43,730 nt of DNA from Rhodobaculum claviforme (lineage in GTDB: Bacteria; Pseudomonadota; Alphaproteobacteria; Rhodobacterales; Rhodobacteraceae). The translations under genes were made by a program, and so were the position numbers. The notes under the pieces were generated by a model. The model ran no database searches and was not told the origin of the DNA. It saw only the letters and a list, made by a program, of their open reading frames with translations. Location of the stretch: assembly GCF_016653255.1 (NCBI RefSeq), contig NZ_NHSD01000284.1:1-43730 (forward strand), in the 5' to 3' direction. Of this stretch, positions 32,609-41,939 are shown one piece after another (within the stretch, counting starts at the first letter, position 1; every line of letters begins with the position of its first letter).

Positions 32609-33973
32609 TTGGCAGGGCAGACCACCACCGATGCGGATGGGCCCGCAGACGCGTCACCTTCGCGCGAGACGGACAAGCCCGGCCGCGCCGCGCGCCCGGA
32701 GCGGGTGCGTCCGGCCGCGCGCCCTGGACCCCCCGAGGCTACCGAAACACCCGAGCGCGAGGCCCGCGGCCGAGGTGGCGGCGGCCGCAAGGACCGGCGC
32801 AGGGCCGACGCCGACCCAGGCCGGGCCTCCGATACGGTGCCGCCGCCCGTCCCGGCGGCGCATCTGCGCCCGCGCCACCGGCTCGCGTTGCTGAGCTTTC
32901 TGGTGCTGGTGCTGCTGCCGGTGGCGGTGGCGGCGTGGTATCTTTATGATCGCGCGGAGGACCAGTACGCCTCGATCATGGCGTTCTCGGTGCGCTCGGA
33001 GGACAACAGCTCGGCGCTGGATGTGCTCGGGCGGCTGGGCAGTTTCGGGGCTGGCGGCGGTGCCGGGGGCCGCGACGCCGAGATCCTGTACCAGTTCATC
33101 CAGAGCCAGGAGCTGGTCGCCCGGATCGACGCGCAGCTTGACCTGCGCAGCCTTTATGCCCGCCATGTGGACCGGGACCCGATCTTTGCCTTCCGCCCCG
33201 GGGGCACTATCGAGGATCTCACCGACCACTGGGCGCGGATGCTGCGCATCGCCTTCGACAACGCCACCGGGTTGATGGAGATCCGCGTTCTGGCGTTTGA
33301 CCCGCACGAGGCGCAGGCCATCGCGCGCGCCATCCTTGCCGAGAGCACCGAGCGCATCAACGAGCTGTCGGCGGCAGCTCGGCTGGATGCGACGCGCTAT
33401 GCCCGCGAGGACCTCGACGTGGCGCTGGAGCGGCTGCGCCAGGCGCGCGAGTCGCTGACGGAGTTCCGCGTGCGCAGCCAGGTGGTCGACCCTTCGGCCG
33501 ACATCCAGGGCCAGATGGGGCTGCTCAACACCCTTCAGGCGCAGCTGGCCGAGGCGTTGATCGAGCTGGACCTGCTGCGCGAGACCACCCGCCAGACCGA
33601 TCCCCGCATCACCCAGCAGCAGCGGCGCATCGAGGTCATCCGTGCCCGCATCGTCGAGGAGCGCGCCCGCATCGGCGGCGGCCGGGGGCCGTCGGGCGAG
33701 GATTTCGCCACAGTCATGGCGGAGTTCGAGCGCCTGAGCGTGGATCGCGAGTTCGCCGAGCAGGCCTATCGCTCGGCGATGTCGGCGCATGACGCGGCGC
33801 TGGCCGACGCGCAGCGCGCCACCACCTATCTGGCCACCCATGTCATCCCGACGCTGGCCGAAAGCGCCCGCTACCCCGAGCGCGAGAAGCTTCTGGCGCT
33901 GACGGCGTTCTTTCTGTTTCTTGCCTGGGCGGTGGGTGTGCTGGTGTTCTACAGCGTGCGCGACAGCCGCTGA
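32609..33973 (+). CDS. kpsE: Capsule export inner-membrane protein (KpsE/CtrB-like)
   Basis: About 454 aa. N-terminal soluble Pro/Arg-rich region, then a membrane span (ALLSFLVLVLLPVAVAAWYL, about residue 93-112), a periplasmic helical body with coiled coils (RLRQARESLTEFRVRSQV, AQLAEALIELDLLRE), and a second span near the end (LALTAFFLFLAWAVGVLVFY). This is the Wzz-fold of polysaccharide co-polymerase/export adaptors that link the ABC transporter to the outer-membrane pore. No ATG lies near; TTG 32609, 8 bases after GGGAGA, is the best start. The open frame further upstream is a shadow of the permease gene. Confidence 0.78.
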   Translation: MAGQTTTDADGPADASPSRETDKPGRAARPERVRPAARPGPPEATETPEREARGRGGGGRKDRRRADADPGRASDTVPPPVPAAHLRPRHRLALLSFLVLVLLPVAVAAWYLYDRAEDQYASIMAFSVRSEDNSSALDVLGRLGSFGAGGGAGGRDAEILYQFIQSQELVARIDAQLDLRSLYARHVDRDPIFAFRPGGTIEDLTDHWARMLRIAFDNATGLMEIRVLAFDPHEAQAIARAILAESTERINELSAAARLDATRYAREDLDVALERLRQARESLTEFRVRSQVVDPSADIQGQMGLLNTLQAQLAEALIELDLLRETTRQTDPRITQQQRRIEVIRARIVEERARIGGGRGPSGEDFATVMAEFERLSVDREFAEQAYRSAMSAHDAALADAQRATTYLATHVIPTLAESARYPEREKLLALTAFFLFLAWAVGVLVFYSVRDSR

Positions 33974-33988
33974 GGCAGGGGGCGGGGC

Positions 33989-34744
33989 ATGGGCGCGCAC
34001 CACAGGAACACGACCGGCACGGACGGCGCCGGCGCGCCCGCGCCGGGGTCGATCCGCATCGAGAACGTCTCCAAGACGTTCTGGGTCCGGGGACAGCCGA
34101 AGCACGCGCTGCGCAATGTCAGTCTGACAATTCCGCCCCGCACGGGGGTGGCGCTGCTGGGGGCCAACGGGGCGGGCAAGTCCACGCTTTTGTCGATGAT
34201 CGCTGGCACGCTGGCGCCCGACGCCGGGCATATCCACCTGCACGGCAGCGTGTCATGGCCCGTGGGGTTCCGCGGCAGTTTTCACCGCGACCTGACCGGC
34301 GCGCAGAACACCCGCTTCGTGGCCCGCATCCACGGCGTCGACACCGAGGCGCTGAGCGACTTCGTCGAGGAGTTCGCGGAGCTGGGCCCGCATTACCACA
34401 TGCCGCTGCGCACCTATTCCAGCGGCATGCGGGCGCGGCTGTCGTTCGGGGTGTCCATGGGGATCGCCTTCGACACCTATCTGATCGACGAGGTTACCAG
34501 CGTCGGCGACGCTGATTTCAAGGCCAAGAGCCGCGCATTCCTGATGGCCCGGCTGGAGACCAGCGGGGCCATCATGGTGAGCCACTCCATGGGCAAGCTG
34601 CGCGAGATCTGCACCCGGGGCGCGGTCCTGCAGGACGGGCACCTGACCTGGTACGACGATATCGAGGACGCCATCGCCCACCACGAGGCCAACATGCGCC
34701 GGCGCGCGCGCCATCCCGTCACCTTCGATGATGACGACGAGTGA
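33989..34744 (+). CDS. kpsT: Capsular polysaccharide ABC transporter, ATP-binding protein (KpsT-like)
   Basis: A 251-aa ATPase. Walker A is LLGANGAGKSTLLSMIAG (about residue 56-74). The signature TYSSGMRARLSFGVSMGIAF combines the ABC signature, and the Walker B equivalent is DTYLIDEVTSVGD. The H-loop is VSHSMGKLREIC. VSWPVGFRGSFHRDLTGAQN is the characteristic KpsT insertion. It starts 15 bases after the KpsE-like gene and ends close to the convergent sugar transferase. It pairs with the permease at 31605 on the opposite strand. Confidence 0.93.
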   Translation: MGAHHRNTTGTDGAGAPAPGSIRIENVSKTFWVRGQPKHALRNVSLTIPPRTGVALLGANGAGKSTLLSMIAGTLAPDAGHIHLHGSVSWPVGFRGSFHRDLTGAQNTRFVARIHGVDTEALSDFVEEFAELGPHYHMPLRTYSSGMRARLSFGVSMGIAFDTYLIDEVTSVGDADFKAKSRAFLMARLETSGAIMVSHSMGKLREICTRGAVLQDGHLTWYDDIEDAIAHHEANMRRRARHPVTFDDDDE

Positions 34745-34787
34745 GCGGGCGGTGGGCGCGCGGAGGACTGGCCGGGAGGCCGCGCCC

Positions 34788-35459
34788 TCAGGGCCGGGGC
34801 GGCGCGCGCCGCCGTCCGGCCCGTCCCGGGGAGGGGCGCCGCCACACCACCCCGCCCACGGTCCTGGCCAGCAGCCACAGCTCGCCACATGCCGTGGCCC
34901 GGCGCTGCCACACCAGGTCCAGCCGCGCCTTGCGCGGCACACAGCGACGCATGTAGACCGCGTCGGTTTCCGCCGCCGTCCGGCAGGCAGCCAGAAGACG
35001 CTCCTCGTGGCGGTGGAACACCAGCGTGGCCAGCCCGGTCAGGCCGGGGCGGTCGCGCAGCACGCGGGCGTACAACTCAGGACAGCGCGCGACATAGAGC
35101 CGTTCGGGTGGGCGCGGGCCCACGAAGCCCATGTCGCCGCGCAGGATGTTCCACAGCTGCGGCACCTCGTCGAGGCGCGTGCGCCGCAGCACCCGCCCCA
35201 GCCGGGTGACCTGATCGGCCCGGTCACCGCCCAGGACCCCGGTCGCTTCGGCCGCCACCCGCATGGTGCGCAGCTTGTAGAGCCGGAAGCTGCGTGTCGG
35301 CGTGCGCATGCGTTCGGCCATGTGGAACACCGGCGCGCCATCGACCAGCCGGACCAGGCCCGCCAGCACCGCGAGCAGTGGCAGCGCCAGCGGCGCCACC
35401 AGAACCACCAGGACCAGGTCCAGCGCCCGGGCCGGAACGATGCGTTTGCGCGCGCTCAT
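34788..35459 (-). CDS. Initiating bacterial sugar transferase (undecaprenyl-phosphate type)
   Basis: A 223-aa polyprenyl-phosphate sugar-1-P transferase. One N-terminal hydrophobic stretch (ALDLVLVVLVAPLALPLLAV) precedes the catalytic domain: SFRLYKLRTMR, LRRTRLDEVPQLWNILRGDM and GFVGPRPPE are the family hallmarks around the catalytic Asp-Glu pair and UDP-sugar site. It would start repeat-unit synthesis by loading sugar-1-P on lipid carrier. The start ATG 35459 is four bases from GGAG. An unusual Arg-rich C-terminal tail is present. The presence of a Wzx/Wzy-type initiator with an ABC exporter is noteworthy but not unprecedented. Confidence 0.85.
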   Translation of the reverse strand: MSARKRIVPARALDLVLVVLVAPLALPLLAVLAGLVRLVDGAPVFHMAERMRTPTRSFRLYKLRTMRVAAEATGVLGGDRADQVTRLGRVLRRTRLDEVPQLWNILRGDMGFVGPRPPERLYVARCPELYARVLRDRPGLTGLATLVFHRHEERLLAACRTAAETDAVYMRRCVPRKARLDLVWQRRATACGELWLLARTVGGVVWRRPSPGRAGRRRAPPRP

Positions 35460-35693
35460 GCACTCCGGGCCAGCATGGCGCACCGCGGTGCGTTGCGTCG
35501 GTGCCGCATTGATGAAGCGGTCGGTCCCATCTCGTCTCTGCGTCGTTGACCCCACTTTTTCGGGCTGTATCGTGCCGCCATCGGGCTAGTCCACCGCGAA
35601 ACCTCCATCCTGGGGCCATGGCGCACCAACTGGCTGCGGATCGGGCAAAAGACATACAAGGCGCCCAAGCGCCTCCCAGCGACAGGATTGGCA

Positions 35694-36914
35694 ATGGCTC
35701 AGGCACGGCAAGGCGGGTCCATTCCCCACGGCATCGGCCCGTCGCCCTGCGTACAGTCTCCGCCCTGCATCCAGCGTCCCCCCGGTGGTCGCCCGGTGTG
35801 GCGCGGACTGCGGGTGGTGGTGGTGGTGGCCGGGCTGGTGCTGCTCGCGGGCTGCGCCACGCTGCCGCGCAGCGCCGCGGTCCAGGGCGAGATCCTGCGC
35901 AACAGCACGTCTGATACCCGCGACATCGCTGTGGTGCAGGTCACCCGTGCCGGGCTGGGCGCGATCGGCCGCTGGCCCGCGTCGGTGGGGTCCGGCGGGC
36001 AGGACACGGGGTCCTGGCTGCCGCGCAGCGCGGGCCCCGACAGCCCCGTGATCCGTCCCGGAGACAGTATCAGCCTGACGGTGTGGGACAATGATCCCAG
36101 CTCGCTGCTGACCCCCGAGGGGGCCAAGCAGGTCCGCATCGAAGCGCTGCCGGTCTCGCCGCAGGGGACGATCTTCGTGCCCTACCTCGAGGAGGTGGTG
36201 GTCAATGGCCAGACCCCTGACCAGGCCCGCCGCCGCATCCAGGAGCAGCTGGATGCCATCCTGCCCTCGGCGCAGGTGCAGCTGATCCTGGGGGCCGGGC
36301 GGCGCAGCTCGGTCGATCTGCTGGGCGGCGTGGGGACGCCGGGCAGCTATCCGCTGCCGGATCGCAACTTCTCGGTGCTCAACCTGATTGCGGCGGGCGG
36401 CGGCGTGGCCGGGCTGGAGAACCCCCAAGTGCGGCTGACGCGTGACGGTCGGGTGCACCGGATCGCGCTGGAGCGGCTTCAGGACGACCCTCGGCTGGAT
36501 ACCATCCTGCGCGGCGGCGATTCCGTCAGCCTGGAAGAGGACCGCCGCCGCTTCATTGCCCTGGGTGCTGCGGGCCAGCAGAACGTGATCCCCTTCGGAC
36601 GCGGGCAGGTGACCGCGCTGGAGGCGGTGTCGATGATCGGCGGGGTGTCGGGTGACCGTGGCGCGCCGGGGGGCATCCTGGTGTTGCGCGAATACGCGCC
36701 CGCTGCGGTGGACCCCGAGGGGGTGCGCGGGCCGGACCGCGACCGGGTGGTCTTTGCGCTCGACCTGACCACCGCGGACGGGCTGTTCAGCGCGCGCAAC
36801 TTCACCATCGCGCCCGACGATCTGGTGCTTGTGACCGAGGCGCCGGTGACCTCGTTGCGCACCATCCTCGGCCTGGTGGGCCAGGGCTTCGGCGTAGCCG
36901 CCCGGCTGGAGTGA
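35694..36914 (+). CDS. Polysaccharide export outer-membrane lipoprotein (KpsD/Wza-like)
   Basis: About 406 aa. The N-terminal hydrophobic segment VVVVVAGLVLLAGC contains a lipobox (LAGC), so it is a lipoprotein. IRPGDSISLTVWDND, PVSPQGTIFVPYLEEVVVNG and VDLLGGVGTPGSYPLPDRNF are the Poly_export and SLBB modules that build the export pore, ending with a helical C-terminus. TTG 35688 is also possible, but ATG 35694, six bases after AGGA, is better. The lipobox is preceded by a 40-residue Pro-rich stretch, unusually long, so an internal GTG start near the membrane segment could be used. Confidence 0.88.
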   Translation: MAQARQGGSIPHGIGPSPCVQSPPCIQRPPGGRPVWRGLRVVVVVAGLVLLAGCATLPRSAAVQGEILRNSTSDTRDIAVVQVTRAGLGAIGRWPASVGSGGQDTGSWLPRSAGPDSPVIRPGDSISLTVWDNDPSSLLTPEGAKQVRIEALPVSPQGTIFVPYLEEVVVNGQTPDQARRRIQEQLDAILPSAQVQLILGAGRRSSVDLLGGVGTPGSYPLPDRNFSVLNLIAAGGGVAGLENPQVRLTRDGRVHRIALERLQDDPRLDTILRGGDSVSLEEDRRRFIALGAAGQQNVIPFGRGQVTALEAVSMIGGVSGDRGAPGGILVLREYAPAAVDPEGVRGPDRDRVVFALDLTTADGLFSARNFTIAPDDLVLVTEAPVTSLRTILGLVGQGFGVAARLE

Positions 36915-36929
36915 GGCGCGGCCGGGGGG

Positions 36930-38060
36930 CTAGGGTGCCGCGCGGCTGCGCCGCGGGCGGGCCATCGCGCGGATCTGCCGGTGCGGGCGATGGCGCTGGC
37001 CGGCGATCCCGTCGCGCACCGCCAGCGCCAGCAGCCGCAGGAAGACCGGGCGCTCGTCCCGGTCATATTTGCGCAGCTTCAGCGCCCATTTCGGAATGCT
37101 GATCAGCACCACCGGCCAGAATAGCACCGCGCCGGCGGCGGCGCGGTAGGCGAACAGGCCATTGCGGTAGTTGTAATAGACCTTCCACAGCGGGCGGTGC
37201 ACCTGCCCCTGGCCGCGGCGGAAGGTGGTGCAGTCATGCTCGAAGGCGATCCAGGGGGCAAAGCCGATGCGCCCGCCGGCCCGGCTCAACTCCAGGGTGT
37301 AGAGCACGTCGTCGCCATAGATGAACAGCTCGCCGCGCGGATAATCGGCCCGGTCCAGCGCGGCCCGCGACAGGAACAGCCCCACGAAGGAGGCCGTATC
37401 CACGGGCATCGGGTGGAGTGTGTCGTAGTGGGAATTCGCGACATGGAACCCCGCGCGCCCCCCCCCCATCAGCGTGCGCGCAAAGCTGCGCCAGCACCAG
37501 AACGGGTTGCGCGCCGGGCGGTTGGTCTCGCAGATGGTGCCATCGGGATAGTACACGCCGCCGGCGAAGGCGTCCCAGGCGGGGGGAGCGTCCGCGGCTG
37601 CGCCCGTCACCATGCCGCGAAACCGTGCGAGCGCCCCGGGGTGGGGGCGGGCGTCGTCGTCCATCACCAGATACCAGTCGGCATCGAACAGCGCGCGCGC
37701 CATGCGCAGGCCCTGCTCGAAGCCACCCGCGCCGCCCTGGTTGCGCCGGCTCGTGTGCACATGCAGCCGGGCATCGTCCACCCCGCCCAGCCAGTCCGCC
37801 GTACCGTCCCTGGAGGCGTTGTCCACCACCACGAGGTGGTCCACCCCCTCCGACAGCAACCGCCGCACCGTGCGGCGCAACTGTCCCAGCCGGTTGTACG
37901 TGACGACCACCGCCACCAGCCGCACGATCTCCGGTGCCCGATCAGGGGTTCGGTCCGTCGCCGGGGCCGCCACGGGGGCGGGCGCAATATCCGCCGCTGG
38001 GATGCCCGTCGCCTCGGCGTGCGTCCTGGCGGTACTGCGGGGCTTCAGACCGTCGAACAT
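36930..38060 (-). CDS. GT2-family glycosyltransferase, possible galactofuranosyltransferase
   Basis: A 376-aa protein. LVAVVVTYNRLGQLRRTVRR starts the GT-A fold, VVVDNASRDGTADWL binds UDP, and DWYLVMDDDARPHPGALARF contains the DxD site. IYGDDVLYTLELSRAGGRIG is the acceptor side. A hydrophobic segment (AAAGAVLFWPVVLISIPKWAL) near the C-terminus suggests membrane association. The adjoining UDP-galactopyranose mutase (10-base gap, same strand, upstream) makes Galf transfer the best guess. ATG 38060 was chosen over the longer open frame, which crosses the mutase stop. N-terminal 45 residues are Ala/Pro-rich. Confidence 0.82.
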   Translation of the reverse strand: MFDGLKPRSTARTHAEATGIPAADIAPAPVAAPATDRTPDRAPEIVRLVAVVVTYNRLGQLRRTVRRLLSEGVDHLVVVDNASRDGTADWLGGVDDARLHVHTSRRNQGGAGGFEQGLRMARALFDADWYLVMDDDARPHPGALARFRGMVTGAAADAPPAWDAFAGGVYYPDGTICETNRPARNPFWCWRSFARTLMGGGRAGFHVANSHYDTLHPMPVDTASFVGLFLSRAALDRADYPRGELFIYGDDVLYTLELSRAGGRIGFAPWIAFEHDCTTFRRGQGQVHRPLWKVYYNYRNGLFAYRAAAGAVLFWPVVLISIPKWALKLRKYDRDERPVFLRLLALAVRDGIAGQRHRPHRQIRAMARPRRSRAAP

Positions 38061-38070
38061 CGCGCGCCGC

Positions 38071-39327
<1,257 letters not shown>

Positions 39328-39354
39328 TCAAGGGAGTTGTCGCTTGGGAATGGT

Positions 39355-39585
39355 TCATGCTGCGCGCTGTTCCTGGCCGGCCATGGGGGCGCCGCCGCCA
39401 GCTTTGTGGGGGAGCGCGTCGGCGCCCCCATGGCCTCCGCGCCGGCTGTCGGGCCGTTCGGGGTTGAGCCAGACGGCACCGACAGTCTGCCAGTTGCGCG
39501 TCTTGCCTGACCAACGTGCTGGGTGCCTTTCACGCGCGGCCTGATAGACAGCGTGGCGGTTGGCGAGGAGCGCCACATCCGGCAT
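39355..39585 (-). pseudogene. Transposase C-terminal remnant (IS3-like)
   Basis: The frame from MPDVALLANRHAVYQAAR, then ARERHPARWSGKTRNWQTVG, to AVWLNPERP matches the C-terminal tail pattern of IS3-family integrase-core transposases. A stop two codons upstream (TAA) ends the frame, so only about 45 residues of recognisable sequence remain and the catalytic part is absent. The remainder after PERP is unrelated shadow. It is flanked by inverted repeats. Weak but distinctive; a chance resemblance cannot be excluded. Confidence 0.45.
39379..39435. repeat. Perfect 16-bp inverted repeat
   Basis: GGCCATGGGGGCGCCG (39379-39394) and its exact complement (39420-39435) with a 25-base loop. There is no T-run, so it is not a simple terminator. 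It overlaps the remnant of the transposase frame. It could be a recombination or protein-binding site, or a mobile-element scar. Confidence 0.6.
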
Positions 39586-39648
39586 TGATTATGTGACCGC
39601 CCCCCGACGGCATCGATGTGCAAGGTGGGCGGTCACATCATCAACGCC
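39581..39648. repeat. Imperfect 22-bp inverted repeat (20 of 22)
   Basis: Left arm 39581-39602 and right arm 39627-39648, a 24-base loop, with the inner 12 bp (ATGTGACCGCCC) perfectly complementary. It is located beside the transposase remnant and 107 bases from tRNA-Ser(GGA). It may be two facing insertion-sequence ends. Confidence 0.55.
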
Positions 39649-39754
39649 GATCCAGAAGCGCTTTCAAGCTCTTCTCAGGATGCACGTAAGATGACACATA
39701 AGAACCGGATACCTTCATACTTTTCATTCAAAAACAATGGCTTATATTTATTAT

Positions 39755-39844
39755 TGGCGGAGAGAGAGGGATTCGAACCCTCGAGACGGTTTCCCGCCTA
39801 CACGCTTTCCAGGCGTGCGCCTTCGACCACTCGGCCACCTCTCC
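39755..39844 (-). tRNA. tRNA-Ser(GGA)
   Basis: Ninety bases with encoded CCA. The anticodon loop CTGGAAA is closed by CACGC/GCGTG, giving anticodon GGA. It has a long variable arm as in serine tRNAs and a standard T-loop GGTTCGAATCC. The sequence differs from tRNA-Ser(TGA) at 15108 in the acceptor stem, so it is not the target of the 12-kb island. Confidence 0.95.
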
Positions 39845-40008
39845 GTCGCCGCTGCGTTATCAAAGTGTGGCGGGTTAGGGAAGCGGTCCGGATGCGCTCG
39901 GGCGATGGTTCTGCGCGGATCCTGCACGGCGGGCAGAGATTTCATGGGGCGGGCGGGATGAAACTGCTGTCGGGCGCGTTTTTCCAGTATCAAGGAGGGA
40001 GACGTTCC

Positions 40009-40329
40009 ATGACTGCACGACTGACCGACGGCCTGCGCAGCGCCGTGAAGACCCTGCGGCGGGACGGCCCCGTGGGGCTGGTGGCCCGGACCCGCCTGCG
40101 CGAGCCCGGCGCCTATGAGGACTGGTGCGAGGAGCGCGACGTCATCGCGATCATCGCCACCCTGCGTCGGCTGTCCGAGCGCCAGCTGGAGCGCATAGGC
40201 ATGAGCCACGCCACCCTCGCACTCGATGTCGAGGACCTGGTGGCCCGCGCCATCCGCGAGCGCGAGATCACCGGCGAGGTCCTGCGCGTGGTCGACACTG
40301 CCCCGCAGCGGATGATGGCGGCCGAGTAA
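40009..40329 (+). CDS. Small DUF1127-like protein
   Basis: A 106-aa protein starting MTARLTDGLRSAVKTLRRDG. The middle, IIATLRRLSERQLERIGMSH, resembles the DUF1127/YjiS core with its Leu-Ser-x-Arg-Gln-Leu-x-x-Ile-Gly pattern, and the rest is helical. AAGGAGG at 39992-39998 is an excellent ribosome site, and a strong terminator lies 50 bases after the stop, so the gene is certain even though the family call is tentative. Some DUF1127 proteins bind RNA or influence small-RNA maturation, which cannot be judged here. Confidence 0.72.
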   Translation: MTARLTDGLRSAVKTLRRDGPVGLVARTRLREPGAYEDWCEERDVIAIIATLRRLSERQLERIGMSHATLALDVEDLVARAIREREITGEVLRVVDTAPQRMMAAE

Positions 40330-40381
40330 ACCCGTAAACCCGCGCCGCCATCGCGATCCCTCCGCCGTCGAGGGCAAATGC

Positions 40382-40417
40382 AAAACCCCCCGAGTGTCAC
40401 CGCACCCGGGGGGTTTT
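40382..40417. terminator. Bidirectional rho-independent terminator
   Basis: AAAACCCCCCG (40382-40392) and CGGGGGGTTTT (40407-40417) form a perfect 11-bp stem with a 14-base loop. The T/A ends serve both directions. It terminates the small DUF1127-like gene. The rest of the gap 40330-40678 has no gene I can support. Confidence 0.85.
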
Positions 40418-40678
40418 GGCATGCGGCACCGGCCCTCCGCCGCGTTGGCCGCCCCCGCCATGCGCCGGCTGCAGGGGCTTTGGCTGCAGGGCCTTCCGTG
40501 GGACCTTCGAATCTGGCGGGCAGGCCCGTGTGGCGGTGCGCACCGCGGGCAGCAGGATGGGGCGGACAGGATGGCGCAGACGCGGTGCCCCCTGTGGCAT
40601 CCCGCAGGGCCCTGAAACAGGCGGGGCGCCCTGCGGATCCTCCGAAAGACGCCCCGTGGCGGACGGATCCGCGCGGCC

Positions 40679-41677
40679 TCAGCGCTGGACGCGGATCACC
40701 TGGGCAACCTCGTCGAGCTGCAGGATCGCGCGCTTGATGTAGAAGCCCTGCATGTGCAGGTGGTTGGCAAGGACGCTCGTATCGCCGCCACCGTTGAGCA
40801 CCACCGCCGGGCGCAGCAGCGCCGCCGAGCGCAGGCTGTCGAGGGTCTGCACCCAGATCGAGGTCAGGCCCTGCGCCTCGATCAGGGCCGCGAAATCCCG
40901 GCCCAGCTCGCGGATCAGCAGATAGTTGCCGTAGGCGACACCCTTGTTGAAGTAGAAGATGTCGTCGGCGACGAAATCCAGGACGAAGTTGTCACGGCGC
41001 AGATGCGCATCCGTGAGTGCCGCGCGCGCGCCCAGCTCGGATGCGATGCGCTGCACGATGGCCGCCAGCGCGTCGGCGCGGGTTTCGAACACCGCCTGGC
41101 CGGCGGCGACGCGGGCGTTGTAGGCCTCCAGCGCACGCATGGCGACGCGGTACTGGTGGTCGGCCGGCTGCACCGGCAGGAAGCCCTCCTCGAAGTTGAA
41201 GAACCACACGTCGGTGGGGAACTGCAGAAGCCCCGCCGCGCGCTCCAGGTCGGGGTCGATGGCCGAGGATCCGCGCAGCCGGCCGACCTGGTCCTCCAGC
41301 TCGATGGTGAAGCGGCTGACGGCGCGCATCAGCCCGCGCTGGAAATTGGGCGTGTTGTCAAGGAACGCCGTGGGATAGAACGCCGGATCGTTGGCGATCC
41401 AGCGGTGGGTAACCGTCTCGCGCTTGATCAGGCCCGCGGCCATGTTCACCGCGTGGCTGCCGCCCTCGACCGCATTGACCGGCACGAAGTCGAGGTCGGT
41501 GTCGATGCGGTGCATCAGATTGCCGATCACCCCGAAGTACAGCACCACCAGCGCCACGACATAAAACGTGCCGCGCTTGGCGATGGTGGTGGGGCGTGTG
41601 CCGAACACCAGCGCCGGCACCGATCGCCTGGGGCTGGGCACCGGCAGCTGGGGGCGCACGATCACCTCGTTGGCCAT
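40679..41677 (-). CDS. DUF2333-family membrane protein
   Basis: A 332-aa protein. After a Pro/Arg-rich cytosolic start there is one membrane span (FYVVALVVLYFGVIGNLMH, about residue 38-56), then a periplasmic body. HRIDTDLDFVPVNAVEGGSH, VTHRWIANDPAFYPTAFLDN and WFFNFEEGFLPVQPADHQYR are recognisable DUF2333 segments. The function is unknown. The gene is divergent from the ECF sigma operon with paired promoter-like sequences, so it may be a target of that sigma factor. GGAG lies 8 bases before ATG 41677. Confidence 0.82.
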   Translation of the reverse strand: MANEVIVRPQLPVPSPRRSVPALVFGTRPTTIAKRGTFYVVALVVLYFGVIGNLMHRIDTDLDFVPVNAVEGGSHAVNMAAGLIKRETVTHRWIANDPAFYPTAFLDNTPNFQRGLMRAVSRFTIELEDQVGRLRGSSAIDPDLERAAGLLQFPTDVWFFNFEEGFLPVQPADHQYRVAMRALEAYNARVAAGQAVFETRADALAAIVQRIASELGARAALTDAHLRRDNFVLDFVADDIFYFNKGVAYGNYLLIRELGRDFAALIEAQGLTSIWVQTLDSLRSAALLRPAVVLNGGGDTSVLANHLHMQGFYIKRAILQLDEVAQVIRVQR

Positions 41678-41753
41678 GTCCTGATCTCCATTTCCTTTGA
41701 TCCCCCGGAGCCGCGGCCTGCGCCGCCGCTTTTTCAATGCATTCGACACAACA

Positions 41754-41778
41754 ACGCGGGAAAGCCGGGTTTCATCCC
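41754..41778 (-). promoter_or_regulatory. Putative ECF-type promoter toward DUF2333 gene
   Basis: Read on the minus strand: GGGATGAAAC (41778-41769), 12 bases, then CGT (41756-41754), 77 bases before the DUF2333 start. It is identical in form to the plus-strand site at 41825-41849. Confidence 0.55.
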
Positions 41779-41798
41779 GCGGCGCGGCCTTCCCCACA

Positions 41799-41826
41799 CC
41801 CATCATCACGAAGCCGTGATGATGGG
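41799..41826. promoter_or_regulatory. Palindrome between the divergent promoters
   Basis: CCCATCATCAC-GAAGCC-GTGATGATGGG has perfect 11-bp arms and a 6-base loop. It sits between the two outward promoter-like sites, touching the plus-strand -35-like element. It may be an operator for a further regulator, or fold in RNA. Confidence 0.5.
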
Positions 41827-41849
41827 GATGAAACCGCGTGCCCGGACGT
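41825..41849 (+). promoter_or_regulatory. Putative ECF-type promoter toward sigma/anti-sigma genes
   Basis: GGGATGAAAC (41825-41834), 12 bases, CGT (41847-41849), 91 bases before the ECF sigma gene. The same pattern faces the other way at 41754-41778. Autoregulation by the encoded sigma factor is the natural reading. Confidence 0.55.
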
Positions 41850-41939
41850 ATTCATTCACCAAGGCGCGCCGACTTGCCCGCCCGGATCATCCGCCGGGGC
41901 CCCAGCAGCCCCGCTACACCATGAGAGGGAGGGGCCAGC

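Noticed and set aside
39755-39844. tRNA-Ser(GGA) as the island's target
   Set aside because: Its 3' end (TGGCGGAGAGAG) diverges from the att copy after nine bases; tRNA-Ser(TGA) matches all 15.
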